Shown: positions 44,030 through 52,720, numbered from the stretch's first letter. The stretch: DNA of 64,000 nt from Streptomyces sp. MMG1121 (GCF_001280015.1 NZ_LGDV01000190.1:248001-312000); one strand, 5' to 3'. Numbers and translations are program-made. Notes: generated from the sequence alone by a model not told the origin.

Positions 44030-45175
44030 CTACCAGCCGCCGACACGCTCCCAGAAGGCTCGGACGGCGGGTGCGTCGGTCGCCGGCTCGGTGCTGTCGA
44101 TGACGTGGTAGCCGCGGTGCTGGGCCGCGGTCGCGCACGCGTGGTTGGGCAGGACGCGCAGCCGGGTGCCGACGGGCAGGTCGGGCAGGACGGCGCCGTC
44201 GCGGGCGGTGAGGGTGCCGTGTTCCTGGCTGGCGTCGCTCATGACCAGACCGGGGACGAGATTCCCCCGCAGGTCGGTGACGAGGCCGTAACCCTGGTCC
44301 TGGGGCTGACCCGCGGTGCCCCGGTCGCGGGACATGGCCATCCACCCGCCGTCGGTGAGGATCCAGCCGTACTCCGGGCGGTGGCCGATGACGGTGACGA
44401 CGACCGACAGGGCGAGGTCGTCGACCTGGCAGACGCCGAGCCCGGCCATGACGAGATCGAAGAACACGTAGGTGCCGGCGCGCAGTTCGGTGACGCCGGT
44501 GAGATCCTCGGCGGCGTGGGCGGTGGGAGTGGAGCCGACGCTGACGGTGTGCACCGGCAGCCCGTGCGCGCGCAGTCTCTCCGCGGCGGCGACCACGGCG
44601 TCCCGCTCGTTCCTGGCAGCCAGGCACCGCTCGTCCGCCGTGTGGGCGAAATAGGACTCGCCCGCGTGGGCCAGTACGCCGTCCAGGCAGCCGGCGTCGT
44701 GCAGGGTGCGACCGATGCCGACGAGCGCGGGGGCGTCGGTCCGCAGGCCGCCGCGGTGTCCGTCGCAGTCGATCTCGATCTGCGCGGGGATGCCGATGCC
44801 CGCCTCGCGGGCGGCTTCCGCCACGCATGCCGCCTGCTCGGTGCTGTCCAGGAGGATGCGCAGGGTGGTCCCGCGGCGCAGGAGGGCGATCACCCGGGGC
44901 AGTTTGTGGGGGGCGATGCCGACGGCGTAGGTGATGTCGGTGTACCCGCCGTCGGCGAACGCCTCGGCCTCGGCGAGGGTCGAGACGGTGACGGGGCAGG
45001 GGGTGCCGCCGTGCAGGAGGGCGGCGACGTCCAGGCTCTTGGCCGTCTTGACGTGCGGGCGCAGGGTGACACCGAGTCGTTCGGCCTTGGCCGCGAGGCG
45101 GTCGATGTTCCGCCGGGCTTTGCGCACGTCGACGACCGCGAACGGAGTGTCGGGGTCGGCCAGGGTGCGGTTCAC
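44030..45175 (-). CDS. DSD1-type PLP-dependent D-amino-acid/3-hydroxy-amino-acid lyase
   Basis: A 381-residue alanine-racemase-fold (type III) enzyme from GTG 45175. The PLP lysine lies in LRPHVKTAKS (Lys 43). The C-terminal metal site PNHACAT (His-x-Cys) is typical of D-serine dehydratase (DSD1) and D-threonine aldolase; GSTPTAHAAEDLTGVTELRAGTYVFFD is also family-typical. It would remove or cleave D-serine, D-threonine or erythro-3-hydroxyaspartate; the exact substrate is not readable. The upstream DauR-like regulator probably controls it. Confidence 0.92.
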   Translation of the reverse strand: MNRTLADPDTPFAVVDVRKARRNIDRLAAKAERLGVTLRPHVKTAKSLDVAALLHGGTPCPVTVSTLAEAEAFADGGYTDITYAVGIAPHKLPRVIALLRRGTTLRILLDSTEQAACVAEAAREAGIGIPAQIEIDCDGHRGGLRTDAPALVGIGRTLHDAGCLDGVLAHAGESYFAHTADERCLAARNERDAVVAAAERLRAHGLPVHTVSVGSTPTAHAAEDLTGVTELRAGTYVFFDLVMAGLGVCQVDDLALSVVVTVIGHRPEYGWILTDGGWMAMSRDRGTAGQPQDQGYGLVTDLRGNLVPGLVMSDASQEHGTLTARDGAVLPDLPVGTRLRVLPNHACATAAQHRGYHVIDSTEPATDAPAVRAFWERVGGW

Positions 45176-45254
45176 AGGATGACGTCCCTTTCTCGGGCAG
45201 GGTCGCCGGTCACCGGGCGCCGCGGGAGGAGCCCCGGGGGGCATGGAAAACCCC

Positions 45255-45935
45255 TCACTTGGTGTAGTTGTAGACGGTCGCCCGGGACACGCCGAGCAGG
45301 TCCGCGATGGTCTGCGCGGCGTCGCGCGAGTCGAAGTAGCCGTCCCGGTGCAGCTGTCGTACGAGCGCCTTCTTGTCCTCCCGGCTCAGCGACCTCGGCG
45401 TACCCGCGCGCTCCGCGGACAGCGCCTCGACCGCCTGGCGCAGCTCGCGCGCATTGCGGTTCCGCAGCGTCTCCAGGGGCTGGTCGCGATGCTCGGTGTC
45501 CGTGGCGACCAGGTTGGACAGGGCGAGCGTCACCGGTGACAGCACGGAGACGTCGAGGTTCAGGCACAGGGCCGCGATGTACTCGCCCGCCGCGTTCTTG
45601 ACGCCGATGGAGGTGCTCTTCGCGGGGCGCCCGTCGGGGAACTGGTTGGGGTAGTTCTGAATGACGCTCGGATACTGCGGGTCGGCGATGCGGGCCAGAC
45701 CCAGCTCGGTCGCGGAGTCCCCGACCTGGCGGCCGGAGAGATTGTTCTCGATCGCCCGGATCGCATGCTGCGGATCACGCAGGTCGTGCAGAACGACTTC
45801 ACACAGCCCGGGGAACATCCGCCCCAGGGCGACGGCGATCCTCTCGACCTCCTGGACGAGATGCTCATCGGCTCCGGCTCCCGCTGCGTCGGCTCCGGCC
45901 GGGGCGGACTCCTCGGGGTTGGCGGCGTGGTCCAT
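45255..45935 (-). CDS. DauR/YheO-family transcriptional regulator
   Basis: A 226-residue regulator with an N-terminal YheO-like PAS domain (residues ~28-140: LVQEVERIAVALGRMFPGLCEVVLHDLRDPQHAIRAIENNLSGRQVGDSATELGL) and a C-terminal HTH_22 (REDKKALVRQLHRDGYFDSRDAAQTIADLLGVSRATVYNYTK). DauR represses D-arginine catabolism in Pseudomonas. Its gene directly precedes the D-amino-acid-type lyase on the same strand, with 79 bases between. It probably senses a D-amino acid or its product. Confidence 0.93.
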   Translation of the reverse strand: MDHAANPEESAPAGADAAGAGADEHLVQEVERIAVALGRMFPGLCEVVLHDLRDPQHAIRAIENNLSGRQVGDSATELGLARIADPQYPSVIQNYPNQFPDGRPAKSTSIGVKNAAGEYIAALCLNLDVSVLSPVTLALSNLVATDTEHRDQPLETLRNRNARELRQAVEALSAERAGTPRSLSREDKKALVRQLHRDGYFDSRDAAQTIADLLGVSRATVYNYTK

Positions 45936-45953
45936 GGAAGGAACGGTAGCCTG

Positions 45954-45976
45954 GATCTAGCTTTATTGTCTAGATC
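45954..45976. promoter_or_regulatory. Inverted repeat operator for the DauR-like regulator
   Basis: GATCTAG-N9-CTAGATC with perfect 7-bp arms (45954-45960 and 45970-45976) lies 19 bases upstream of the regulator's ATG, overlapping its likely promoter. The arms are AT-rich against a GC background. Autoregulation is inferred. Confidence 0.6.
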
Positions 45977-46070
45977 TGCATTCGCAGTCTAAGTCCATGA
46001 CTCCCCGCACGGACCCGCCGCCCAGCGGGGCCCTGGGGGCTGTCCCGCATCGCCCGGACCGGGCCGGCCG

Positions 46071-48203
46071 TCAGGCGGGTCCGTCCGGGCTCCGGGAGAA
46101 GGCCGTGTCGCCGGCCATCGCCACGATCGCGTCCTTGACGAACAGCACGCACGGCGGGTAGCCCTGCGCCTTGTCCCCGGGATCGGCCAGTGCGGAGGTG
46201 CGCCAGACCTCCGCTCCGGTGCGGCTGTCCAGCGCCAGCAGACGGCCGAAGCGGTTGGAGAAGTAGACCCGCTTGTACGTCGCCGACACCGCGGGCGCGG
46301 ACAGACTCTCCACGTCCGTCACCTTCTGCCAGAGTTGTCTGCCGCTGTCCGCCGAGACCGCGGTGACCGACCCGTCGGACCGGACGAAGTAGACGACGCC
46401 GTCCACCAGGGTGGCCGCGCCGGTCAGCGGATGTGCCAGCGGTATCCGTCTGACCTGCCCGGTTCCCGGGGCCACCCGCAGCAGCGCGTTGTACGGTCGT
46501 TCGTACCCGGCTTCGTACACGTCCTTCGCGGTCTGGGGGGCGAGGAAGAGGGGTTGCCCGCCGACAGCGCCGAGCGCTTCCGCCTTCTTGGGCAGTGTGG
46601 CGGTTTCGCTGCTGCTGCCGGGTCCGAGCTTCATCAGCTCGACCGGGGCCTGGCCGGGCTCGGTGCCCTGCGAGCACAGGGCGTAGGGGAGGCCTCCCAG
46701 CGCCGACGGGGTGCAGTTCTCGTCCAGCGAGGGTGCCTGCCACAACTCCTTGCCGGAAGGCCCGTAGGCCACGAACGACGAGTAGTCGGGAGACAGCGTC
46801 AGCAGCCCGCCGTCGTACAGGACCGCGTCCTGGGACTTGTTGATGTCGCGTTGCCACCGCCGGTGCCCGGTAGCGGCGTCGACGGCCACCACGCGCCTGG
46901 TCCTGTCGTCCGGATCCTCGTACACATAGACCAGTCCGTCGCGAACGCCGATCGGCTGCGCCCCCTGCGGGCGGGTGCCGGTCCGCCACAGGGTGTGGCC
47001 GGAGGCCGCGTCGATCCTGGCGGCCGTGAAGCCCGTACCGCCGCAGAACAGGGCGCTTCCCTCTGCCACGCATCCGGGGCTGCCGTAGTCGAGAGGAACA
47101 CCCTTCACGTCGTACCGCAGCTCCTTCTGCCACGGCCGCCAGCCGGCGGGCAGTGACGCGGTACGGGCGGCGGCCCCGGAGGCGGTGGTCCGGGAGGCGG
47201 TGGCGGCCGGATCGGAGACGAAGACACCCACCCCGATACCCAGCCCCGTGACGGCCAGCGCCGCACCGAGGCCGATGAGCAGCATCCGGGTTCGACGTCG
47301 CTTGCCGGTGCCGGTGGAGGCGGTGGTCGCGCTCCGGGGCGCGGGGCGGAACCGGGGCTTCGCGGACTGGGTCTTCGGGGGCCCGGTGGCGTCGGATTCC
47401 GGCAGCGCCTGGAGCATGCGGTGTATGTCCGTCAGTTCCGGCCGTGCGGCCGGGTCCTTGTCCAGGCAGCGCTCGACAATGCCCAGGAGCGCTGCGGGCA
47501 CCCCGCTGAGGTCCGGTCTCCCGTACACCACCTGATAGCCGGTTATGTACGGGCTGTCGGCGTCGAACGGTCCCGTGCCGACGGCCGCGAACACCAGCAG
47601 CGACCCCAGCGAGAACACGTCCGAGGCCGGGGTGACGTCTCGGGGAGAGGCCAGTTGTTCCGGCGACATGAAGGGCGGGGTGCCGATCATCCGCCCGGTC
47701 GTGGTGAGGCGCTGGTTGTCAGGAGCGTGCGATATGCCGAAGTCGATGACGCGCGGCCCGTCGTCGGTCATCAGGACGTTGCGCGGTTTGAGGTCCCGGT
47801 GCACCAGGCCCGCCCGGTGGATGTCGCGCAGCGCCTCGGTGAGCCCCAGGCCCAGCGCGCGCAGTTCCCGCTGGCCCAGCGGGCCGTCCTTCTCCACGAC
47901 CTCGGCAAGGTTGATCCCCGGCACGTAGAGCGTCGCCATCCACGGCCGGTCGGCGTCCGGGTCGGCGTCCACGACAGGCGCGGTGAAGGCGCCGCTCACT
48001 CTGCGCGCTGCCCCGATCTCCTGTCGGAAGCGCGTCCGGAACTCCTCTTCCTGGGCGTACGGGCCGTGTACGAGCTTGACCGCGACCTGCCGTCCCGAGG
48101 CGGAGACTCCCAGATAGACGACTCCCATGCCGCCCGCCCCGAGCCGACCGAGGAGGGTGTACCCGCCTATGGACTCCGGGTCCCCGGTGCTCAGGGGCGT
48201 CAT
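46071..48203 (-). CDS. Ser/Thr protein kinase with PQQ-like extracellular domain
   Basis: A 710-residue receptor kinase. The intracellular kinase domain shows the glycine-rich loop GAGGMG (22-27), Lys 43, HRDLKP (135-140), DFG (154-156) and GTPPFMSPEQL. A basic juxtamembrane region is followed by one TM helix near residues 308-333 (MLLIGLGAALAVTGLGIGVGVFV). The extracellular ~370 residues form PQQ-type propeller blades (LVYVYEDPDDRTRRVVAVDAATGHRRWQ, VYFVRSDGSVTAVSADSGRQLWQ). It is a Hanks-type kinase sensing an unknown ligand; no cognate phosphatase is adjacent. Confidence 0.95.
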   Translation of the reverse strand: MTPLSTGDPESIGGYTLLGRLGAGGMGVVYLGVSASGRQVAVKLVHGPYAQEEEFRTRFRQEIGAARRVSGAFTAPVVDADPDADRPWMATLYVPGINLAEVVEKDGPLGQRELRALGLGLTEALRDIHRAGLVHRDLKPRNVLMTDDGPRVIDFGISHAPDNQRLTTTGRMIGTPPFMSPEQLASPRDVTPASDVFSLGSLLVFAAVGTGPFDADSPYITGYQVVYGRPDLSGVPAALLGIVERCLDKDPAARPELTDIHRMLQALPESDATGPPKTQSAKPRFRPAPRSATTASTGTGKRRRTRMLLIGLGAALAVTGLGIGVGVFVSDPAATASRTTASGAAARTASLPAGWRPWQKELRYDVKGVPLDYGSPGCVAEGSALFCGGTGFTAARIDAASGHTLWRTGTRPQGAQPIGVRDGLVYVYEDPDDRTRRVVAVDAATGHRRWQRDINKSQDAVLYDGGLLTLSPDYSSFVAYGPSGKELWQAPSLDENCTPSALGGLPYALCSQGTEPGQAPVELMKLGPGSSSETATLPKKAEALGAVGGQPLFLAPQTAKDVYEAGYERPYNALLRVAPGTGQVRRIPLAHPLTGAATLVDGVVYFVRSDGSVTAVSADSGRQLWQKVTDVESLSAPAVSATYKRVYFSNRFGRLLALDSRTGAEVWRTSALADPGDKAQGYPPCVLFVKDAIVAMAGDTAFSRSPDGPA

Positions 48204-48612
48204 CGCCGATCATCCTTCCCAGCGCCTGCCTGCCTCACGGGGATCAGAGTAGGGCCTGCCGCCCCGGAAACGGAGCCGCTCCTCGCGCGCACCGTGTCCC
48301 TGTGCCGTGGTGCCGATGTCGGTGTCGATGTCGAGCCGATGTCGAGGTGCGGCGAGGCGTTCAGGCCTGCGCGTTTCGCCGGAGCCGACGGTCTCGGCAA
48401 CCGTCACCCGCGGTCCTCCATTCCAATCGGCGTCCCAGGAAGGCCACTTCTTTGCAGGTCAGAGCCAGTGCGGGCGTTCCAGCATTCCGAAACTCCCGAG
48501 GGGAATGGCGGGCGGGACGCCTCGGGGCACAGGCTTGGGGCATCCGAACGCGGCACCTCGCCGGACACGGTGATCGGACCCGTTCAACTCCGCGTTCACG
48601 GCCCGCGCTTGC

Positions 48613-48643
48613 GGCCCTGCCGCACACCGCACGCGGCAGGGCC
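48613..48643 (+). promoter_or_regulatory. 11-bp hairpin in leader of the DUF4232 gene
   Basis: A perfect stem GGCCCTGCCGC/GCGGCAGGGCC with a 9-base loop lies 72 bases upstream of ATG 48716. The 512-base gap 48204-48715 otherwise shows no gene; the first part is the promoter side of the kinase gene. The hairpin may be a leader structure or a short terminator. Confidence 0.4.
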
Positions 48644-48715
48644 AAGAGAAGCCCGACCGGCACAGCCCACAAGTCGTAGACCCCCTTCCTGGTGTTCAGA
48701 GAAAGCAGTCCACTC

Positions 48716-49261
48716 ATGCGTATCGCCACTCGGTTCGTCTCCCGCGCGACCGCCTCCTCCATGGTCGTCGCCGCCCTCGCGCTCGTCGGCTTCCAGGCCA
48801 CCGTGCAGACCGCCTCCGCCGCCACCGCGGGGGCCCCCTCGGTCGTCACCTGCACCACGGCGAACACCAAGCTGACCGTCACCGAGGTGTCCCGCCCGAT
48901 CAACCACCTGCTGCTCAAGGCCACCAACACCGGCACCAAGCCCTGCTACGCCTACATCGCCCCCTACCTGAGGGCCGGCGCCGACGCCCAGGCCCCGGTG
49001 TCGTGGGCCGAGGAGACCACGCCGCAGGCCGTGGTGACGCTGGAGCCCGGCCAGTCCGCGTACGCGGGCATCACGACGTCCACCCCCGACGGCGAAGGCG
49101 GGGCCAAGGAGAAGACCCTGGGCGTGGTCTTCGCCGACAGGAACGGCCACGCGATCAACAAGGAAAAGACCCTGAAGCTCCCGAAGGACGGTGTCTTCTT
49201 CAACAGCGCTGCCACCGTCACCTACTGGCAGGACAACGCGAAGGACGCCCTCGCCTGGTAG
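48716..49261 (+). CDS. DUF4232-family exported protein
   Basis: A 181-residue protein. The signal peptide (MRIATRFVSRATASSMVVAALALVGFQATVQTASA) ends near residue 35. The mature part is the DUF4232 beta-sandwich: CTTANTKLTVTEVSRPINHLLLKATNTGTKPCYAYIAPYLRAGADAQ with two Cys residues able to form a disulfide, and VTLEPGQSAYAGITTS. Members are common in Streptomyces, lipidated or secreted, of unknown role. The stop is 32 bases before the diverged tRNA fragment. Confidence 0.9.
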   Translation: MRIATRFVSRATASSMVVAALALVGFQATVQTASAATAGAPSVVTCTTANTKLTVTEVSRPINHLLLKATNTGTKPCYAYIAPYLRAGADAQAPVSWAEETTPQAVVTLEPGQSAYAGITTSTPDGEGGAKEKTLGVVFADRNGHAINKEKTLKLPKDGVFFNSAATVTYWQDNAKDALAW

Positions 49262-49265
49262 CCGC

Positions 49266-49340
49266 CCCGGCCACTGACCTTGTTCTTCTCTCTGGAGCGG
49301 GGGACGGGAACCGAACGCGCGCTCCCCGCTCGGGAAGCGG
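49266..49340 (-). repeat. Diverged copy of tRNA-Gly(CCC) 3' half and flank (candidate att remnant)
   Basis: On the minus strand 49293-49340 matches the 3' half of the tRNA-Gly at 56066-56139 (anticodon loop TTCCC, T-arm with GTTCG, acceptor and CCA) with about ten changes. The downstream flank GGCCACTGACCT also matches, at the same 12-base distance from the tRNA end. The 5' half is absent. This is the pattern left by integration at a tRNA gene, or a degenerate tRNA duplicate. Confidence 0.65.
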
Positions 49341-49382
49341 CGGAGCCCTCATGGGCACGACGTCCTGACCTGCCCGGCCCGG

Positions 49383-49940
49383 TCATCCCGCAAGAACCGC
49401 GTGCGCGGAACCGGGCCCCAGCAGATCGAGGGCTTCCACGTCCGGGGGTTCCGCCTCTGCTGCCACCGCGACGACGACTCGGGTTGCCACCGGAGGCGAC
49501 GCAGCGCTCACCAGGTGCACGTCGTCCCCGGCCCGTCCCGTCCGCTGCATCAGGTTCACGGCCCAACACGGTCGTTCCAGCCGTACGAGTTCCGTCGCAC
49601 TCGCACCGGAAAACGACAGGACCTCCCGTTCCCTCACCTCATGCAGCACACCGTCGACGCGCAAGGAGACGTCGCCTCCGAGGGGCGAGAACTCCCTGCG
49701 CACATCGGGAAGGGGCGAGAACGGGCCGACAGCGGTGAGCCGTGCGACGCTCAGCCGCCACGGCGCGCCCTCGGGGTCCAATCGCACACTCGCCGGAAAG
49801 GACACGAACTCCGAAGTCTCACCAGCCCCGTTCGCCCACGGGAGCGGCGAGACGTCCCGGAAACGTCGAACGGTCCGGAGGACGTCGCTTCCGCCGCCGG
49901 CCACCGCCCGGACGACCAGCAGTCGATGCTCTCCACCCAT
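49383..49940 (-). CDS. HutD/Ves-family protein
   Basis: A 185-residue cupin-like protein: RRFRDVSPLPWANGAGETSEF is the hallmark HutD start, then FSPLPDVRREFSPLGGDVSLRVDG and HEVREREVLSFSGASATELVRLERPCWAVNLM. HutD is linked to histidine use, but its biochemical role is unproven. ATG 49940 follows a TGAGG site. There are no other hut genes here, and it abuts an L,D-transpeptidase remnant upstream. Confidence 0.85.
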   Translation of the reverse strand: MGGEHRLLVVRAVAGGGSDVLRTVRRFRDVSPLPWANGAGETSEFVSFPASVRLDPEGAPWRLSVARLTAVGPFSPLPDVRREFSPLGGDVSLRVDGVLHEVREREVLSFSGASATELVRLERPCWAVNLMQRTGRAGDDVHLVSAASPPVATRVVVAVAAEAEPPDVEALDLLGPGSAHAVLAG

Positions 49941-49963
49941 TGCCTCAGCGTCCCACACCCACG

Positions 49964-50530
49964 GACAAAGGCCCAGGTCATCATGTCCGTCCTCGTGTCG
50001 ACAGTGGCGACTTGCGACCGGCCGGTGGTGCCGCGGCTCACGCCGTGCGAGCCGCGGCTGAGAGTGCTCTCGGTGCCCGGCTTCCAATAGGCGGTGCTGG
50101 GGCGGAAGTCCACACGCTGCCCGGCCAGGAGGTTCTGGTCCTGCACCCAGTTCCAGGCGGATACCGGCATGCCCACACCCACCGTGTCCCCGTCGGTCAG
50201 GTGCACCTGCGCCCGCGCGAATACGGCGGGCTCCGGCACGGACGGAGCCGGGCGGGTGTCGGACGCCTTGCCCGTACCGCTCTTGTCCCCGACCACGTTC
50301 TTCGCGGCGACCGCGGCGACCGCGGCGACCGCGGCGACCGCGGCGACCGCGGCGACCGCGGCGACCGCGGCGACCGCGGCGACCGCCTGGGCATCCGGTG
50401 CGTAGGCAGCCACCCGGACGCCGGTACCCGCGTTCGCCGAGCAGCCGACGGCCGGGAGCAGAGCGACACAAGCCGCGGCAGCGGCCCCGATACGGCCGGC
50501 GGTCCGACCGGCCGAACGGTTCGAGTGCAT
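49964..50530 (-). pseudogene. Truncated L,D-transpeptidase (catalytic domain lost)
   Basis: From ATG 50530 the frame has a lipoprotein-like signal (AACVALLPAVGC) and an alanine-valine repeat, then pieces of the Ig-like domain of actinobacterial Ldt proteins: AQVHLTDGDTVGVGMPVSA joined directly to WNWVQDQNLLAGQRVDFRP and STAYWKPGT, GRSQVATVDTRTDMMT. The ~40 residues normally between GMPV and WxW are gone. The YkuD domain with its SHGC active-site cysteine is absent, with sequence running into the hutD upstream region. It is non-functional as a transpeptidase. Confidence 0.72.
50304..50384. repeat. Nine tandem copies of 9-bp GCGGCGACC
   Basis: Exactly nine GCGGCGACC units, encoding (Val-Ala-Ala)n in the L,D-transpeptidase remnant on the minus strand. 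Spacerless, so not CRISPR; a slippage-type minisatellite. Confidence 0.92.
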
Positions 50531-50984
50531 GCGGATCCCCCTGGAGGTGTGGTTGTCGACTCCTCTACGCACGGGCTCGGCGCCGGTTTGCATCGCAGCG
50601 AAGCCTTTTTCCTCGGGGCGGCCGACGCGTAGGCCGGCTGTGAGCAGGCGTCGGGACTGCACAGGGACGCCCGTCCCGTCCCGGATCCGGAAGATCACAA
50701 AATGCCGCTCCTGGGCCGCGGACTCCGGCTGGACAGCTCTACCGCTACTACGCCGGCGACACGGAGGACGAGCGGCACCGGAGAACCGGTGGTGCGACGG
50801 CTGAACCTCTCGCAGCTTCGGTATGCACGGCTCGGACAGGACGGCCGGGTGTGTGTCCGGTTGGGTGGCCCGTTTCGCGTGCCGCCGGGGCCGGCCCCAA
50901 ACGGGTCCGGCCCCGGCTCGCCGGCCGGCCGGAAGATGCCGGCCGGCTGCCGGGGTGCGCGGTGTCCTCGCGGCGTGGGGGTGG
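50531..50984. other. No recognised gene
   Basis: This gap between the L,D-transpeptidase remnant and the NTF2-like gene has open frames on both strands but none with a ribosome site or a recognisable domain. It may be further decayed sequence. Confidence 0.6.
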
Positions 50985-51377
50985 TCAGCGGGCGCTGCCG
51001 AGGTTGCGGTCGGCGTCGGAGCCCTTGAGCATCAGGGTGGTCTCCTCGATGCGCTGGAAGAGGCCCTCGGGGGAGAGGTCGGCGAACACGTAGACCTCCA
51101 TGCTCACGGTCGAGCCGTCCTTCTTCGTGATGTGGCAGGTGTGCCGGTCGGCGTACTTTGCACCGTCGTAGAGCTCCTCGTGCACCTCGATCTCGCCGTC
51201 GGCGACGAGCGTGCGCAGGTGGGCGATGTGGTCGAGGAACTCGGCCCGGTCGGCCCATTCGCCGTCGGTGCGCTGGCGGTAGTCGGGGGTGAAGTGGCGG
51301 TCGGCGGCCTCGGTCAGGGTGATGTCCTCGTTGAGGAGCAGGTCGGTGAGAGCGGCCTTGATGCCGGTGCGGGTCAT
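50985..51377 (-). CDS. NTF2/SnoaL-like protein
   Basis: A 130-residue cone-shaped NTF2-like fold: ALTDLLLNEDITLTEAADRHFTPDYRQRTDGEWADRAEFLDHIAHLR then VHEELYDGAKYADRHTCHITKKDGSTVSMEVYVFADL, as in SnoaL-like polyketide cyclases and ester-hydrolase-like proteins. GGAGG lies a few bases before ATG 51377. It lies just downstream of the deleted hydrolase gene, under the same divergent TetR-controlled promoter. Confidence 0.85.
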   Translation of the reverse strand: MTRTGIKAALTDLLLNEDITLTEAADRHFTPDYRQRTDGEWADRAEFLDHIAHLRTLVADGEIEVHEELYDGAKYADRHTCHITKKDGSTVSMEVYVFADLSPEGLFQRIEETTLMLKGSDADRNLGSAR

Positions 51378-51440
51378 GGGAGGTCCTCCAAGTGGATTCA
51401 GAAGAGAGGGATTCGCGGCGGTGCCTGGTGGGCCGGGGCC

Positions 51441-51872
51441 TCAGGTGCCGGCGCCGGCGACGGTGTCGTCGGGCCAGTTGTAGACGCGGGCTTGGGACAG
51501 GCGCATGGTGCCTGGGTGGCAGTGGGCGCCGGCGCCTTCTTCGGCGGTGCCCACCATCAGGGTCTTGGTACAGGGCAGGTGGTCGTGGAGCTGCTCGGGC
51601 CGGCCCTTGAAGAACTCGTCCGCGGTGCCGTCGAAGCCGTTGTGCATGGTCAGGGTCGGCCGCGGCGCTCCTGTGGTGTCCGCCGGGTAGAGGTGGCCGG
51701 GCAGGGTGGTGTCCTCGTAGGGGATCTCGACCGGTTCGATGACGCCCTCGGCGATGCGCTCGCTGGTGGAGACGACCTCGCCGAAGTCGGCGCCGTCGTA
51801 AGCGATCTGGCTCGTCGGGCGCAGGGTCTCGTACCAGAACCGGGTGTTGTTCGGAAACAGCAGCTGCTTCAC
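51441..51872 (-). pseudogene. Internally deleted alpha/beta hydrolase
   Basis: From GTG 51872 the frame begins like DUF1100/2,6-dihydroxypseudooxynicotine hydrolase-type proteins (MKQLLFPNNTRFWYETLRPTSQIAYDGADFGEV) but jumps from SERIAEG to VIEPVEIPYEDTTLPGHLYPADTTG and again from NGFDGTADEFF to KGRPEQLHDHLPCTKTLMV...EEGAGAHCHPG. These remove the cap and the nucleophile (GxSxG) region. 143 residues remain of about 370. Both deletions keep the frame. A good ribosome site and the operator upstream remain. It cannot be catalytically active. Confidence 0.75.
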
Positions 51873-51891
51873 GGCACTCTCCTCCCCTCCA

Positions 51892-51911
51892 TAAGCACAG
51901 ATCTGTGCTTA
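51892..51911. promoter_or_regulatory. TetR operator 1: perfect 20-bp palindrome
   Basis: TAAGCACAGATCTGTGCTTA is a perfect palindrome 20 bases upstream of the hydrolase remnant and 61 bases from the divergent TetR gene. Confidence 0.75.
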
Positions 51912-51942
51912 CGAGGACCACTGTAGATCCATGAGCGTCGCG

Positions 51943-51960
51943 AAGCAAACATCTGTGCTT
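51943..51960. promoter_or_regulatory. TetR operator 2: imperfect copy
   Basis: AAGCAAACATCTGTGCTT repeats operator 1 with two changes in the left arm; its centre is exactly 50 bp from the centre of operator 1 and it lies 12 bases before the TetR start, fitting autorepression. Confidence 0.7.
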
Positions 51961-51971
51961 ACGATGGGGGG

Positions 51972-52574
51972 GTGGCTCCGAAACAACCGACCGCTCGCAT
52001 CCGCAAGAGTTCCGAGCAGGTCCGCTCGGCCGTCCATCAGGCGGTCATCGACCTGCTGTCCGACTCCGAGGGCGCGGACCTCACCATCCCCGCGATCGCG
52101 CAACGCGCCGGGGTCAACCACACCAGCATCTACCGGCGCTGGGGCGGTCGTGAGGCTCTCCTGGTCGACGTGGTCACCACCCGCCTCGAACGGGACTGGC
52201 CGCTGAAGGACACCGGCACCCTGCGCGGGGACCTCACCGCCTGGGTGGAAGCGGGGGTGGCGAGCATCCGCACACCCGAAGGCCGGCTCCTCGTACGAGC
52301 CGTTGCCCTGTCCATGCCGAGCAGCGCCCACACGCAGGCGGAACGCGCACAGCACTTCCAGCGCCGGATCCACTCCATCGAGCGCATCCGCGAGCGGGCC
52401 GCAGCCCGTGGCGAGACCCCGCCGCCCCTGGAGGAGATCCTCGACCAGCTCATCGCACCTCTCTACCTGCGGGCGATCTTCGGCATCGACCCGCCGGCCT
52501 CCGGCTACGCGGAACTCCTCGTGGGCAGACTCCTCGGCGACACGGGTGCGGCGGGTGCGGCGGGTGCGGCGTAA
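51972..52574 (+). CDS. TetR/AcrR-family repressor
   Basis: A 200-residue repressor from GTG 51972. The N-terminal HTH is SSEQVRSAVHQAVIDLLSDSEGADLTIPAIAQRAGVNHTSIYRRWGGREALLVDVV (residues ~13-68). The C-terminal domain LTAWVEAGVASIRTPEGRLLVRAVALSM...LDQLIAPLYLRAIFG is the TetR_C type of AcrR-like proteins. The end AGAAGAAGAA comes from a small repeat. Paired operators in the divergent promoter suggest it controls itself and the (now broken) hydrolase operon. Confidence 0.93.
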   Translation: MAPKQPTARIRKSSEQVRSAVHQAVIDLLSDSEGADLTIPAIAQRAGVNHTSIYRRWGGREALLVDVVTTRLERDWPLKDTGTLRGDLTAWVEAGVASIRTPEGRLLVRAVALSMPSSAHTQAERAQHFQRRIHSIERIRERAAARGETPPPLEEILDQLIAPLYLRAIFGIDPPASGYAELLVGRLLGDTGAAGAAGAA

Positions 52575-52720
52575 GCGTGTCGCACCCAGCGCGATGCGGC
52601 CGGGCTGGACGACATGGCTCGCGTCGGGCGTGGGAAGCGCCACAGGGGTTGGCATGGGCGGTACCGCAAGGGCGGGAGTGCGCGCCACGAGGAGGAGTCC
52701 ACAGGCAGCCGGCCCGGCTC

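Noticed and set aside
49266..49340. A second intact tRNA
   Set aside because: Only the 3' half and flank match; no D-arm or 5' acceptor strand follows at the expected place.
50304..50384. CRISPR-like array
   Set aside because: Nine-base units in direct contact with no spacers; it is a minisatellite. No cas genes are in the window.
50823..51926. 367-codon plus-strand frame
   Set aside because: Antisense to the NTF2-like and hydrolase frames; Val/Gly-rich with no recognisable domain.
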